Shown here one piece after another: positions 43,935 to 56,208 of a stretch of DNA of 64,000 nucleotides. The stretch comes from Symsagittifera roscoffensis. Its lineage: Eukaryota > Xenacoelomorpha > Acoela > Convolutidae. Position 1 is the first letter of the stretch; each line of letters begins with the position of its first letter. The stretch covers positions 67,007,415-67,071,414 of the forward strand of contig NC_087062.1 of NCBI RefSeq assembly GCF_963678635.1. The letters are read 5' to 3'. Both the position numbers and the translations under genes were made by a program. The notes below the pieces were generated by a model. It saw only the letters and a list, made by a program, of their open reading frames with translations, had not been told where the DNA came from and did no database searches.

Positions 43935-46818
43935 CTAAAACAGGAAATTATTGAGTTTGTTGTAATGGTCCGGTATGAGATAAGTAACTTCAAATTTTCA
44001 AAAAAAAAACGTTTTAAAAACCAAACTTTGTTTCTCTAATTTAGTCAAACCCTAATACTTTTGTTCTGGCACATCTTCATTTAGAGAAACCGCACCAAAA
44101 ATTTATAAGAACTTTGTTTTTTAATCCATGATAACAATTTTCATATTCATCGTTCAGAAGAAAATCTCTGAATTAAAACAAAGTCGCTTAGAAGAAAGTC
44201 ACTGAATATATATTCTTGAGGGTGTTTGCAAATTCATATACCTCGACTAGTTTGTGCGTGCTTTTTAGATTATATCTATGATGCTTAAGAAAATTAAAAC
44301 AACCGTTCGTATCATGGCAAGTTCTTGGATGCTCCGACTGCCTTTCCTGGTATATAGAGCAGTATTATCAAGCAAAAAATTAATTGTAAAAAAAATGAAA
44401 TAATTTTTTTTAATTGAGATGTTTGTAAATTCATCGCCCCACATCCCATATAAAGTACAGAAAGTGATATATCTTGCTCCTAGTAACAAATCAATTCTGG
44501 CAAATAAACTTCCTTCAACCAATTTGGAACGATTTCTAGGACGGATTAAATCTCCGCTTACGCGCTTATAGCTCGAAATATACCGCGCGTTAATTGTCCA
44601 AATTAGCTAATTCGGCAATCTTCAAACACCCATAATTTTACTAAATAGATCACAGGTGAAATAATTTTTTAAAATTAAGCTCAAAACAACAAAATCGTTT
44701 GAATGATACAAAAATTAAAAATTCCGTTAAAAATGGCTAGTTAGAAAGTCTAAATTTGTCTGAAGCAAAAAAATCCATAAACACAAACGTTCCGTTACTT
44801 TTGTTACGAAAGTAGAAATAAAAATTAAGAAAAACAAGACTGCTCGTATATCAGGGCAAAATCTTGAATGTTCCGACTGTCCCCTTATTCAAATCGAATA
44901 GTTTTTTGGGTAAAGAAAATATTGAAAAACTATAATTTTTGGACAATATTCAAGTGTATAATTTTGAGTCGTACAAAATTAATACGACCAATAATTTAGC
45001 TCAATTCAATCTGGAACGAATTTTTTCTGCGGGATAATTCACCTCGCATAATTCATTCGCGTTACGCTCTCAGCATCATGAATAAACTCTTCAAAGCGAG
45101 CATAATTTAGTCAAGATCATGGCGGCCAATTTGGCAATTTTCAAATCCCCAGAACTTAACAAAAAAAATTGGAGGTAAAATATCTCTCTTTTTTTAATTC
45201 GAACTCAGGAAATCGATATCTTCAATGGGGTATAAAAAGTTTTGTTGAAAACTATTGCTTTGATTGGCGAAAGTTGACTGAAGAAAAAAAACCACATTGA
45301 GCACAAATATTCCGTTTTCTTTTAAAGTCGCAACAACAATTGCTCGTCAATTAATCATGCCCTGAAACCATTTCAAATTCAATTGAGGCTTGTATATTGG
45401 ACATGATAGCTCTACATGAGACTCAAATTACGTTGTTAAAATTGATATATGTGCGTTTGGGTGAGTGGAAATGAGTAAAATTTGAGTTTGAAAATTTGTT
45501 GCTTATTATTAATAAATAGTTTTAGCAAAAAATTTTTGGGGTCCGTTTAAGTGCAATATCATCATTCAGGGCTTTGCTCCAATGCGAGAAAAATATTTTT
45601 AGCCCGGGGTGGCTAAAAATTGCTTTCTTAGGAATTTTATGAAAAAACAGTCCAATTAAAAAAATTAACACATTTCTTATCAAAACATTGCTAAAATTGT
45701 TGGGCATCAGTTTTTTGGCTAAAAAAACTGGTTTTACTTTTTTGAATAAAAAGTAAAAACTTTAAAAGAAGTTATAAGATAGGCAGTTTTTTTGTATGTT
45801 GGTCAATCCAGGATCCAGGGTTTATATTTGTTCTCATTGTTCTCATAAACCAAAACCAAAACAATTTAAAAAGTAATCATTGCTAAAACAATAGCAAAAA
45901 ACGTCCTTAATCACGAGAAAAATTATGAAAAACAAAATTGCTCCGTCAAGACTGCTCCAATAGTTCCGATATCAGTGTTAAAAAAGTTTATCTTAAATAT
46001 TACGAGTGGAAACGAGATATGAAATTAATTTTGCCGGCAAAATGAGCAGTTTAAATTTTGGTATTACTATTGATGAAATGAATTGAGACTAACCTGGAGT
46101 CTCGTATGTGGTTCATTTTGATTGGTCCATCAAATATCTTCACTTCAAATCGGCCACTACTTGCTTCTTCAAACTCAATCTCGCACTGCTGTAAGAAGCC
46201 TATAATCCACTCGCCCGCTTCGTCGTGGATGCTCTCGATGTGTTTGCATTTTCGGTCCACATTTTTGTTACGAAAATAAGTGGATACAACCTGCAACAAC
46301 GTTTTTAGATCTCCTATCTGATACTTGCAGGTTGAGAATTTCCGGCCACTTTTCTGGAATTCATTATTTTAACCTACCGCCACTAAACTTTCGTCAATTG
46401 TAACTAATTTAGGACACCCATTTTGACCAAGCATCCAAAAAACCTTAGTTATAAGGTTATTTTGTTCTCAAAATAATGGCTGTGGAGCAAAAAATTATAA
46501 ATACTTTGATTCTGTGTATGTCAGGAGTCCTACATCAAGGAGTGCCATAATAGGCAGAAAAAAGAAACAACCCCCCCTTCCAACCCTTCATTCCACCTGA
46601 ATATGTAAAAAGAGCAATTAAAACCAATTAAGAGTTTTGGTTAATACCTGTTGGTATCCGAGTTGTTTGAACTTGACCGTGAACTTATTTTCCTCGGGGT
46701 AGCAGTCATAGTACATCACAGTCAGCTCCGAAACATCAGGTGCTCTCTGACTGAAAGCTAATTTACACGCCACACTAAGAGTCGTGATGAAAAGACACGT
46801 AGCTATAAACACATTCAT
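43826..46818 (-). CDS. Unknown secreted protein, three exons, 169 aa
   Basis: Exons on the minus strand are 46818-46648, 46323-46094 and 43934-43826. Donors CAG|GTATTA and CCAG|GTTAGT and acceptors CTGCAAG and TGTTTTAG all agree in phase, and 171+230+109 nt give one open frame to TAG. The product begins with a clear signal peptide (MNVFIATCLFITTLSVAC), has four cysteines in the mature part (residues 39, 83, 104, 138), a hydrophilic core with GEWIIGFLQQCEIEFEE, and a charged tail. I recognise no family. The long second intron hosts two family 1 elements. The internal start at 46860 (TTG) is not needed; 46818 is the first ATG. Confidence 0.6.
44302..44820 (+). mobile_element. Hairpin-ended element family 1, diverged copy
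   Basis: The left end is decayed (CCGTTCGTATCATGGCAAG). CCCCACATCCCATATAAAGT, GACGGATTAAATCTCCGC, GCGCGTTAATTGTCC and the right end CGTTACTTTTGTTACGAAAG are kept. It lies in an intron of the minus-strand gene. Confidence 0.65.
44838..45341 (+). mobile_element. Hairpin-ended element family 1, second tandem copy
   Basis: It starts GACTGCTCGTATATCAGGGC only about 17 bp after the previous copy, in the same orientation, and ends near GCACAAATATTCCGTTTTCT. The body is strongly diverged. Another terminal scrap lies near 45560-45590. Confidence 0.6.
46094..46323 (-). CDS. Secreted-protein gene, exon 2
   Basis: 230 nt, phase 0 in and phase 2 out. It encodes YQIGDLKTLLQVVSTYFRNK, a Cys-Lys-His segment and FEVKIFDGPIKMNHIRDS. 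It holds two of the four mature cysteines. Confidence 0.6.
46648..46818 (-). CDS. Secreted-protein gene, exon 1 with signal peptide
   Basis: 57 codons from ATG: hydrophobic leader, then SQRAPDVSELTVMYYDCYPE and KFTVKFKQLGYQQ before the donor at 46647. Confidence 0.6.
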
Positions 46819-46899
46819 CCCAAGGCCTTCTCGAAACGAAAATGTAAAACTGAAACTCAACCCAAAATGCTGATGTGGTTTTAACGATAGCTTGCTAAC

Positions 46900-48717
46900 T
46901 TTAGACGTTCACCAGAATTTGAAAGTTCGAATCGTAACACTATAACGAGAGTTCATCTTATTGTTGTTTATTTGCTGACCACGAATCGCGCCACAGTCGA
47001 TGAAATGTATCTACAAAATTCATTGCTTGATTTTAGCGATTCAAAATCTCTGATAATCTTGCCCATGATCATAATTATAACCCACTGCAAAATATATGTA
47101 CCTAGTGCTCTATGTATTTATGTAGGCAGCGTCTAAATGGTTCATTTTGTGACAAGGTTTTACAAAGCCATGGTAAGCATAACAGTGGCCGGAAGTCGTA
47201 CAATTAGCTTCAAAGTGTACCGACCACAGCAATCATTTAGAAATCAATATTAAAAAAGTCTTTTTGAAAAACTATTTGCGATTTTGTAGAAGGAGGACGG
47301 GGGAGATCCTGAACTTCAAGAAACCTGCATGTAACTTGAGTGAAAAAAATTACCTGTGCCTGATTTCTGTTGTCTATAATAATGCCAAAGTAATAAAGTC
47401 ACAAGTCACCTTCAAACAAGGAAAAGGATTATAAATCAATTTTAATCCAATAAATTTTAATTTTTTCTTTCGCATCCTGCGACCATTTGCAACAGTTTCT
47501 GCATAAATCACGTAAGTAATGAAAAAATTTGCAAATTGTTTCGAAAACGTTTGGTGACCATACGACCTTCTCGAATTCTGAACCTATTCTTAAGCGTATT
47601 GCAGTCTCATCATCATAAAAAATTTTATGAAACTAATCACTCCATGCTAAACATAGTCAACAGACAGTTGGAAAAAATCAATGAACGCGAAGAAAAAAGC
47701 TGTTGTCTTTTTTGAAAAATTTCAACTTTCAAAATTTAAAACAAAAAATAGATGGATTTAAAGTTTTGTCATTTTTAAGAACTGAAAAGTGTTTATCATT
47801 GACATTTTTTTCATAAAATAAGTTCAATTTGAGAACGCAGGACCAATAGGTATTTTATTCCGCTGGGAAAACTGAGAAAAAATTCCACTTTCGAAATACG
47901 AAATCGCTTACAATTTTTTAGCGAATTCCATTTTTGTAATTGGAGAGTGTAGTTTACCTAACTTTTAGCACATTTGATTTTAACGCAAAAATGCATTTAA
48001 ACCTAACATGATTGAATGCATCTCTGTAGTTTATAAGGGAATTTAAGATTTTTTCCGCCATTTCTTACCATGTCTCATATAAGAGTCGACACTACGTTCA
48101 AATATTTTTTAAAATGAGTCTGAAAACAAAAAAGTATATATAACACTTTTATAAGTTTTCTTGCTACTGGGAGTGCATGTGAATTATTTTTCAGCTCAGA
48201 TCGTGGCCGATAAGACTTAATATGGTAGCACGCTTGACCCCTATGAGCTGTCTTTGAGAAAGTAAAAATCGCTAAAAAGTTGTTAAAAAACCGCTAGATT
48301 TTTGTCTTCCACCACATAAAAATCCTTTTTATTCGCCAGCTGTGATTATGATTGATTTTGAAAGTTATGACCAAAAAATAATTTTGAAACTTCTTACCAG
48401 CTATTATGTGTTTTGGAGTACTTGGACTTTTCTGAAACAAATATAACGGATTTAGGGTTCACCTTTGATACTATTGATTATAAAATGGTTAAAATTTGCA
48501 CGGTTTGATGATCAAAACATACCAAAAGCTGTCTGAAACTGACGTTTTTGGCCTGGTATTTCACATATTGACCTACGAAGTGAAAAAATTGACCTACTGT
48601 GTTTCGGGAGTTAAAGCAAAGATTTTTTGCTAGTTAACTTTTTCAACAACGACGCGCCTGATCCTTTTCCAGATTCTTTTTTACCCATGCTATTCTCCAT
48701 TGTGCTTTAGGAATGAT

Positions 48718-48720
<3 letters not shown>
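46900..48720. other. AT-rich intergenic sequence
   Basis: No gene is established. Several short frames with splice-like borders exist (47139-47255, 48195-48257) but none links to others. A minus-strand 29-codon ORF at 48611-48700 starts MENSMGKKESGKGSGASLL; it has protein-like composition but no supporting context. Confidence 0.35.

Positions 48721-48752
<32 letters not shown>
48721..48752. repeat. (TA)n microsatellite
   Basis: About 16 TA dinucleotides in a row. Confidence 0.95.
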
Positions 48753-48755
<3 letters not shown>

Positions 48756-49244
48756 AAAAAACACAACAATTAGCAGCTATAGTAACACTAATAGCACTGA
48801 TTTTACAACATTCACGCTCAGCAACTTATATAATTTTAATAATTTCAGTTTTTGAGTCAGATACCAACAAAGATTTGTTTAGTTCGTTTTGTGATAATGC
48901 CAATAAGGCCGCCTGTCGCGTGCCATCTTCGTACGAATTTTTTTTTTTTTAATATGTTAGATGAAAAAAAACCATCAAAGTCACAAAACAGAAAAAAAAA
49001 CAAATGAAAAATTAGAAAAAACTTTCAATCGTTTTCGAGCGAGTTTCAGAATTAACCAAAACAACTAAAGCTCAATTCAAGCGAGCACGATGGACACACA
49101 TTTTTCAAGTTGGAAACTCTTGAATTTTTTCTATAACTTATACTTAGAATATGGAAAAAAAACATGACAGTCTTCATACTGTGCGAGATTTGACCAGTTT
49201 TAAAAGCGGTTTCCTGTACAATTTATATGCTAGCAGATTGTTTT

Positions 49245-49395
49245 TGGTCGAATATACTCGTCAGTCGAACACGGTCGAAAAGTTTCCAGGGTCGATAACG
49301 GTCAAAAAGTTTTCCTCGGTCGAGCATGCTCGAAACATAGACGTCTTGGGTCAAGACAGTGGAAATACTATTTTTGGTCGAGTCGGTCGAAACAT
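49245..49395 (+). repeat. GGTCGA-rich cluster related to 28985-29190
   Basis: TCGAACACGGTCGAAAAG, TCGATAACGGTCAAAAAG and TTGGTCGAGTCGGTCGAAAC words repeat with loose spacing. The overlapping 96- and 77-codon ORFs are repeat artefacts. Confidence 0.5.
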
Positions 49396-49737
49396 ATATT
49401 GCAAATACCATTGCATCGGAACAGCAAGACAATACAGCTAGAGACATTATTCTCAAGTCATTTTGTTAATTTTGAAGATCATCGTTGTTGAATGAAGTAG
49501 TTGAATTACAAACTGTTAAGGTCTGAGTTGACAATTTCGTGAAACCTTTCTGACGCATCATTCCAAAGAGAAACAAACGGCACACCATTCAAATCATTAT
49601 TCTCCAACAATGAATCTTTTTCACCGGCGGAGGGAAAACTGCCCTATAACATATATAACAAAACATTTTGAGGAAGACAGCTAGCCAAATTGTATCTTCT
49701 ACGACATCAAATGAATTAGCTCAAATCATCTGAGTTT

Positions 49738-49860
49738 CTACTTGGTTGCCGTATAGAATACCCGATCTATGAATACCATCCTAACATTAACCGCAACTTC
49801 CGGGGTAAATGAAAGCTTTGCAACCAAAATTATTGACGTAATCACGCACTTCCAACGCAT
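49738..49860 (-). CDS. Small ORF with signal-peptide-like start (40 codons)
   Basis: MRWKCVITSIILVAKLSF then TPEVAVNVRM and FIDRVFYTATK to TAG. The first 20 residues look like a secretion signal. A plus-strand ORF of 68 codons overlaps (49769-49975). Neither has an independent marker; this may be a first exon with a donor near GTTAATG or GTATTC, or chance. Confidence 0.2.
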   Translation of the reverse strand: MRWKCVITSIILVAKLSFTPEVAVNVRMVFIDRVFYTATK

Positions 49861-50445
49861 AATGCGTCATTTGTATGCGGCAGTCAGCAAGCAGCTTACT
49901 TCGACACTCACCCGCACCACAGTTGAAATTTGCCCGGCTTCTTGTTGCATTGAATCACCAAAAATTTTAATCTAAAACTCATAACACGACCTGAAAGGAT
50001 GAAGAATGAACCCATATTGAAACTGTTGTCAGCATTTTTTGACTAGAGTTAAACGAATGAGCCTACATTTTGCGCTATTTGTCCCCTAGTTATGTCGGAA
50101 AAAGAACCCAGGAGATCTTAACTTTTAGAACCCAGATAATCAATTTTTTCATATCCTTTTGAGGAAACTTGGAGACGCAAGTAATGCTCATTCTTACCCT
50201 ATGTTAAAAAAAAGAGTAGGGTGTCATAGTGCTAAATTAGTCATCTGAGTTATTATTTAGTTCATGGTAGTTTCTCTTGTCAATCAATTCAGTGCTTCTA
50301 GTGCTAGACATCATTGACAAGTATTTGGCCTTCGGAGTGTTTGACACCTTCGGATGATCTCTGAAACACTATCTTTGTGATCTATGATTTAGTTGAGTTG
50401 TTTAAAGAAGGAATTTAATTCAAATATCAAATTAGCATCTCCAAC

Positions 50446-50963
50446 ATGGCGCAGCAAGCAGGCCCAAGTGGGGGGGGGGGGGCGGAAAACCCACTTGGAA
50501 TTACATCCTTTTGGCCGTCTAAGTATGTAGAACCCCAATGTTATGGGAATTCTGGTTAAATCGCTTCCAGTGGGGAATGGTTGCGAAGCATTCTATAAAC
50601 CCGAAAAATTTCTACTTCGCTAGTACGCAAATAGCTGCGTTGCCGGAAAACGTTGATGGAAAAAACTGGCTAGAGGCGGAGCAAACTCTAATTTCGAAAT
50701 TATACCTTTGCTTGGGGGAGAAAGGACAGGAGGAGTTTCACAAATGTAAGCCACATCTGGATTTGAGGGCTTCACGCTATCCAAGGGTGCTCGATGCGAT
50801 GGAGGGGGAGTTCAAGAAGGAGCGAAATGAAACATATGAAGTCGGTGGGAGCCATTCAAGGTGGATACCGGAACAACCGGGGGAGAGGACGTGGTCAAAC
50901 TCAAGGCCGAGGGGGTATGAACACTTGAAAGTTCTGGTCTACGACTGTGCTACCAATCGATAA
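50446..50963 (+). pseudogene. Retroelement gag-like fragment, broken
   Basis: An ATG at 50446 leads MAQQAGPSGGG, a G-run, and then three frames in turn: PLGITSFWPSKYVEPQ, WEFWLNRF, and a long stretch with KNWLEAEQTLISKLYLCLGE, GQEEFHKC and RVLDAMEGEFKKERNETYE. The last pattern (collapsed helices ending in an ALD/EFKKERN.TYE motif) resembles gag proteins of Ty3/gypsy-type elements. Frameshifts, one at the poly-G, make it a remnant. No pol or LTR is visible nearby. Confidence 0.4.
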
Positions 50964-52823
50964 AAAACATTAAATCTTATTCTATTCGTACCTTGAGGTC
51001 ATTCGGCCCAAGTTCGGTCAACTTTTATCAATTGGGGCTAATTTTAATTGTGTTGTTTCAGCCTATTTTTCGAAAAATGAGCACATTAATGAAATATTCA
51101 TTTGCCACAAAAATAGCCATATCGTCTTTGAAATGCAGAGTGAGTCAACAGTACTCTACATTCATCATAAAATTAATGAGAACAACAGAAACACTCGGAA
51201 AACTTTTACTCAACATTAAGAGTCATTTTTCAAATACAGCTCAGGAAATTAAAGCACCAATCAGTCGGTCTTAATGGGACTCCATCCCGATTGTTTTTTT
51301 CTAAAGCAGTGAAAATTGCGCATAGATACCGCACAAGGCTATGGTAGTCCTCAAACTCTTATGGAGAGGTCAGAACAAAACGATTAGTTCATTGATATGT
51401 GCCGTTCTCAAACTATCCTCCAAAAACCCGCAAAAGCTTCTAAACTGGAGAGAAATTGTAAATCGATAAATGAACTCAACTTTTTGTTTCTTTTTCTATT
51501 TTCTATCTAACTTTTTTAACACCTACTTCATTGACAAATTTGTAGATGCAAAAACGTGGGTCACAACTAATTTTAAAGTGAATGTTTTAAATTTGGATGT
51601 TTTGGTGTGTGGGGGGGGGGGATTTCAAAAGAAGGTTAAATATTCCTCCATATTTTAAATTTAGAGGCATATTTTCTCCAAACATTGAACCTGGCGTAGA
51701 GAGCTTTTTCATGATTTTCTAGATATCTAGGGAATTCAATTAAGATGACTTACGAAATTCATTTCAAGTTGAAAGCTTTAAAACCTTCCTTCAACCTGCA
51801 ATCTGAGTCAAACACTCAAACACTCAAACACTCTGGGAATTGAACCATAAATCCGAAATTATAATTCAAAAAACAAGCTTCAGTGAAAGTTTTACCAGAG
51901 TTTAGATAATGTTTTCGATATTTTTTGTCCAAGATATCAAGTTTCAGCTCCTTTGCAAGGCATATTGCGTGCACTTTGATATTGTAAAAGATCGTGATAA
52001 CCTTGGTGCCTGATTGTTTTGAGTAACCAAGTTCTTTGTCACTTGAGTTCCCTTGCGAATAAAGCCCAAAAATCGTAAAATTTTTGGTTTTTTGATATAA
52101 TGCTGGCTTTACATACAGTTTCAGAAAAAATACATTTTAAAGACATTTCATTTAATTTTCTGTGTTTATTAAGGAGTCGTCTTATGTAAATTTTATAATA
52201 AGCAATTTTCCATATGCGGAAATTGTATTACTCTTTTTTTTGGGTTAGCACACTTTTATGAAAGATGCAAAACAATAAACAATGTCTTAATCATGAATTT
52301 GGCTTGCAACGCGCAGTAGTGGTCCGTATGAAAACTACAAATAATCACCTTTTACGGATTGGTGGCCAGTTTTAAAGAGACATGTTTTTCATGCTCTTCT
52401 TTTTCCAGAACTTCTTTAGAGCACCACTTTTCAAATAAGTGCTTAAAATTTTCAAAAAACTCGTAAACGGTTATGGCTTCTTTGAACAATTTTCTCATAT
52501 CAATGAACCAAATCTCATTGAACCAAAGATAAACAAGTACTGACTCGATGACTTGCTTAGATTAAGTATACCATATTAAATGTTTTAGCTTAAGCGTATA
52601 AGAATGAAGTTACATCATATTTTCATTCTGGATTAAATCAGTAGTTAAACCATCGATTTAAAATCAGAGAAGAAAAATAAAACAAACATTTAGTTAATTA
52701 TTCAACTCATCCGGTTGATAGCCTCAAAATTACGTTTTATGAGATTTTTGTTTATTTCAGACATGAAATAAATCGAATACATACACTATCACTTACATTG
52801 AGCATTCGTTTGAAATTGCCACA
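50964..52823. other. AT-rich intergenic sequence
   Basis: Small features only: an ACACTCAA triplet repeat near 51805-51830 and a G run near 51611. The ORF at 50993-51274 is not convincing and may be the decayed continuation of the gag-like fragment. Confidence 0.35.
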
Positions 52824-53690
52824 ATGAGCAGAAAGATTTTGTCACTACCCGTGTTGAAAGAAGAGGACGAAGACGAAAATGAAGAAGTTGAAACAAAAAC
52901 GGAAACAGTAGAAAATTTGGGAATGGAAGACGTCGCTATTGTAGAATACGACGACATGGGGCGGCTTTTCATTCACAAAAGAAACCAAAAAGTCCAGTTC
53001 AGGTACTTCCAAAAGGGCGTGCAGATTTTTTTATTTTATTTTTTTTATTTTCATTTTCAATTTCATTTTTCAAATTCCAGTAAAATTTCATAGTTTCATA
53101 AACATTTTCGGTGAAAATTTCAGAAACCCCGCTAAATCATTTTCTACGGAATCCTCAAGAACTTTTTGACAAATCTTCAACGAAGTTCCTTCATAAAGGG
53201 TATCAATCATTTTGCCCCAATATGCCTGCAGGGGAAGGGGGGACCCGCTTTTTCTATCAAAAATATTCTATCAAAAATTTTTCCCCATTTTTTTCTGAAT
53301 ATTATTTCACAGATCTATATTTCAATGCTATATTGTCGCATTTTGAAACCAAAGAACAACTAAATTCAAGCAAACAGCGTTTTTTATGTAATTTAGTATG
53401 TCTAAAAAATGGGTATCACTTATACTTAATGTTTGAGTAAGTTTTTTGTCCTTTCTTGAAGTTATAAAAGAACTAAACATTGATTTGCACGCACCTTAAA
53501 CAGAACATTCAAGTTAGTCAAGGGTGCTTTGATGACATTGTTCATGTGGTGTTTCGTCATCACAGCAATAGTCATTCTCGTTGCTGTATCACAGGATAAC
53601 CTTGCTAATTACAAGAGAGCAAATCAAATCACTCAAATTATGAAAGTTGACAACTCCTTTGACACCCTTCTGGAAGATGCAATACGTTAA
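52824..53690 (+). CDS. Small single-pass membrane protein, two exons, 121 aa
   Basis: Exon 1 is 52824-53002 and exon 2 53504-53690. Donor TTCAG|GTACTT and acceptor TTAAACAG match in phase, giving an Arg codon across the junction. The N-terminal 55 residues are acidic (KEEDEDENEEVETKTETVE), followed by a basic segment, one membrane span about residues 68-89 (ALMTLFMWCFVITAIVILVA), and a short hydrophilic tail ending LLEDAIR. No signal peptide, so a type II-like orientation is likely. AATAAA lies at 53852-53857. I do not recognise the family. Without splicing, the exon 1 frame would run on for 31 residues of low-complexity Phe-rich sequence, which supports the intron. Confidence 0.6.
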
Positions 53691-54067
53691 AAATGTTCTG
53701 ATCGCAATAAGAGAAAGAAAAACAAAAACAAAGAATTAAAAACTGGACAAATTTTTTCATGTTTATTAAAAATAGAGTTATCTTAAGATTATTGCTATTC
53801 TGTATTTTTTACGATTATGCTTGAGGTTTTCTGTTTGTTTCTTATCACTCAAATAAATATACACTAAAAATTGTATTATTAGAAAAAGTCTTATTGTTCG
53901 TCTATAAGACTAATTCACTAAGCGATATCAGCCTTGTTCATTGTCAAGTATGGTAATTCACAAGAGTCATTCATTCATACATAACAAGCGTCTTCATTCA
54001 TAGTCGAAAACTGCCGGGCGCTCAATCACTCGACCGACCACATCACGATGCCAAGCACGGGTACTTT

Positions 54068-54420
54068 GGAAGTGGTTTGGATTCCGCATAAATTAACCCC
54101 GGAATCCGCTAATTTGTGTTTCACTCCCCAAAATTTCGAAACAAATCTGGAGTCGGAAATCTGATGGAATCGAAAAACAAATGTTGTCCAAGCACTAGGC
54201 GCAAAAACTGAAATTTAGCTGGCGAGCAAAAATTTAGAATCCAGTGTGATACAGATTTTGGAGATAAGTGCTAAGAAATATCTTGTTTTGGATTCCCCAG
54301 ACTAATGCGTTTTTGCAATTGAAATAAAGTGAAGCAAAATGTCGGTGGATTCCACTGTTTGCCAGTGAATTCCGCTATTCATTTGCTCTTTTTATTGCTG
54401 GATTCCACGACTCGAGGTAT
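54068..54420. repeat. GGAATCCGC-rich repeat region
   Basis: GGATTCCGCATAAATTA, CCCGGAATCCGC, GTGGATTCCACTG and GGATTCCACGA words cluster as at 15100 and 25980. Confidence 0.5.
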
Positions 54421-54475
54421 CCCCTCCAAATTCAAATGCAGTTCTCTCCAATTGCATTTTTAAATCACAACTTAC

Positions 54476-54981
54476 ATCAGCGAAAAGTAAGCCCCTAATA
54501 ATTTTTCCGCGAATGACACAAGTCCCTCCAGTTTGTCTTCCCACTTGTTTCGCAAGTGCAACAAGTCTCTTGCTGTTACTCCATCTTTTTTGAGCATCTA
54601 AGATAAGTACAATCAAAGTTGAGCAGCAAAAAATCATCCCCTCAAAAGGAAAATTATGCGAAAACCAATTAAATAAAATACCATGAAAATTTAGAAGGTT
54701 AAGAGAATCAAGGTTCAAATTTTGACTCAATGGGTTTGCACACTTGGTTATGCCATTTAAAGAATATGGCTTTTCTATAAGTAGAGCTACAAATGAGAGG
54801 TTCAGGTCTGGCTCACACTCAGTGTTTCCTGAACTAATGCATTCAAAGCCGCAACCTTGTCTCCACCGCCCGAGTATCTGAGTGCCCCTGATTTGAGGTC
54901 TATCATTAATACAGTGCTATCATTAAATGGTTCAAATGTAATTTTAGTTTCAGTTTCAAACAGCCAGCCAACTAGTCGTTT
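54476..54981 (-). pseudogene. Minus-strand coding traces, unknown family
   Basis: Reading leftward, 54981-54802 encodes KRLVGWLFETETKITFEPF, STVLMIDLKSGALRYSGGG and DKVAALNALVQETLS to TGA. A potential donor (CTGA|GTGTGA) could join it, in phase, to 54597-54476, which follows a good acceptor (TACTTATCTTAG) and ends at GCTGAT|GTAAGT; that segment reads AQKRWSNSKRLVALAKQVGR and onward. Protein-like composition and splice signals suggest a gene or its remains. I cannot name the family, and the alternate frame of 54597-54476 is also open. Confidence 0.3.
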
Positions 54982-55118
54982 TGTTTGTTTTGGGTTTTTT
55001 GGGTGTCACGTCTCAATAGGTACATCGGGCTGCCAGCTCGTCTTCCCCGAGATTTACGAGGAGCTGCAAGGGTCCTCTGAGGCTTTGGCTGGAAACGAAA
55101 CATACTGTGGGGGCCATT

Positions 55119-55352
55119 TTAAGAAGAGTTATTTTCCTCGTTGACTGGTGTGCTGCTAGACGTGCTGATGGGTTGAATTGAACCCAAAGTTATCCCAGGC
55201 AGTTTGTCCCTCAGGGCGTGTCGCATCTCTGGGGAGAATGTCGCCTCCAACAAGTATCCTTCGAACCTTGTTCGATTGTCATTGTGCCATGTTGCGGGGT
55301 TCCCAGTTGCGGTTTTCCCGTAGATATTGTTAGGCTCCTGTTGTACCCTCTC
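55119..55352 (-). pseudogene. Minus-strand 77-codon coding segment, unknown
   Basis: After a TAG that may be a splice acceptor the frame reads ERVQQEPNNIYGKTATGNPA, TWHNDNRTRFEGYLLEATF, SPEMRHALRDKLPGITLG and a Ser-rich end to TAA. The same frame continues beyond the stop for another 45 codons with an Arg-rich stretch (RKSRGRRAGSP). GC-richer than its surroundings. It may be upstream sequence of the traces at 54476-54981. Confidence 0.3.
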
Positions 55353-56208
55353 CTAGGCGACGGGTTCAAACATGAATTACCGAAAGTTCGTTAGCACTTG
55401 ATCCATAAATCATGCTTGCTATGGTTAACAGTGAAATTCTTTTTTCGTCTAAGCAATCAAAAATGTTTAACTAAATGTTACTTTTTTAATTTGCAGAAAT
55501 GGGTGATTAGATTTGTTGACTTCCCTTATGACAAAAAAAACTATTGTTTTGTACAATTTTAACACAACTGAATTTTAGCAGTGTTACCATTTGACCTGAA
55601 AAACTTGCTTATGTGGATTGGACAAACGTTGTAGCATTTAGGACAACTTCCCCTATGTTTTATAATAAAACTTGAAATGAAAATAACCAACTTACAAAAG
55701 GTAACTATATAAGCAGAGGAGACAATTTTTTTAGACTTTCATTTCAGCATTAGAGACAATTCCTCCTCAGAATTGTTAATTAATAGTTTTATTACAGAAA
55801 ACTTAAGGGTTTTTCAAGAAAAAAAAGGAAATTGAGAGATTTGACAGAGATTTTCTTCTTCTACTATCTGAATTTGACAGAGCCTGAATTGTGAGCCATA
55901 TGTCAAGAGTTTAACGAAGATAAAAATTGTTTTTTTTTTAGTTTATTTTGAGAAAATTCCAGCTTCGAATATTTTTTAATTCAAAATAAAATGTAGAAAT
56001 ATGGTTTGACTGAATAGTTTTGGAAGGAAGTTGTCCCAAAAATTGAAAAAATTTTGATGGCAGGGTGGAAATTGTCTCAAACGCTGAAGTTTTTAACTCT
56101 CGTGAAAATACTGCGCAGATTGGCTCTGCAATTTTGCAAGTGGGGCTACAATGCAAGGTGACTCACCTTGAATTCGATGGAGTAGAAAAAGTTTTCCTAC
56201 TAGTTTTT
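55353..56208. other. AT-rich sequence, no supported feature
   Basis: Frames overlapping 55938-56164 are open on both strands, with a plus-strand segment bordered by GGCAG and AAG|GTGACT; neither strand is favoured. Confidence 0.3.

Noticed and set aside
47139-47255. 38-codon ORF, with a Cys-containing frame on the opposite strand
   Set aside because: Both strands are open and neither has splice or family evidence.
48195-48257. Possible terminal exon after TTTTTCAG (LRSWPIRLNMVARLTPMSCL)
   Set aside because: 20 codons only, no upstream exon and no conserved features.
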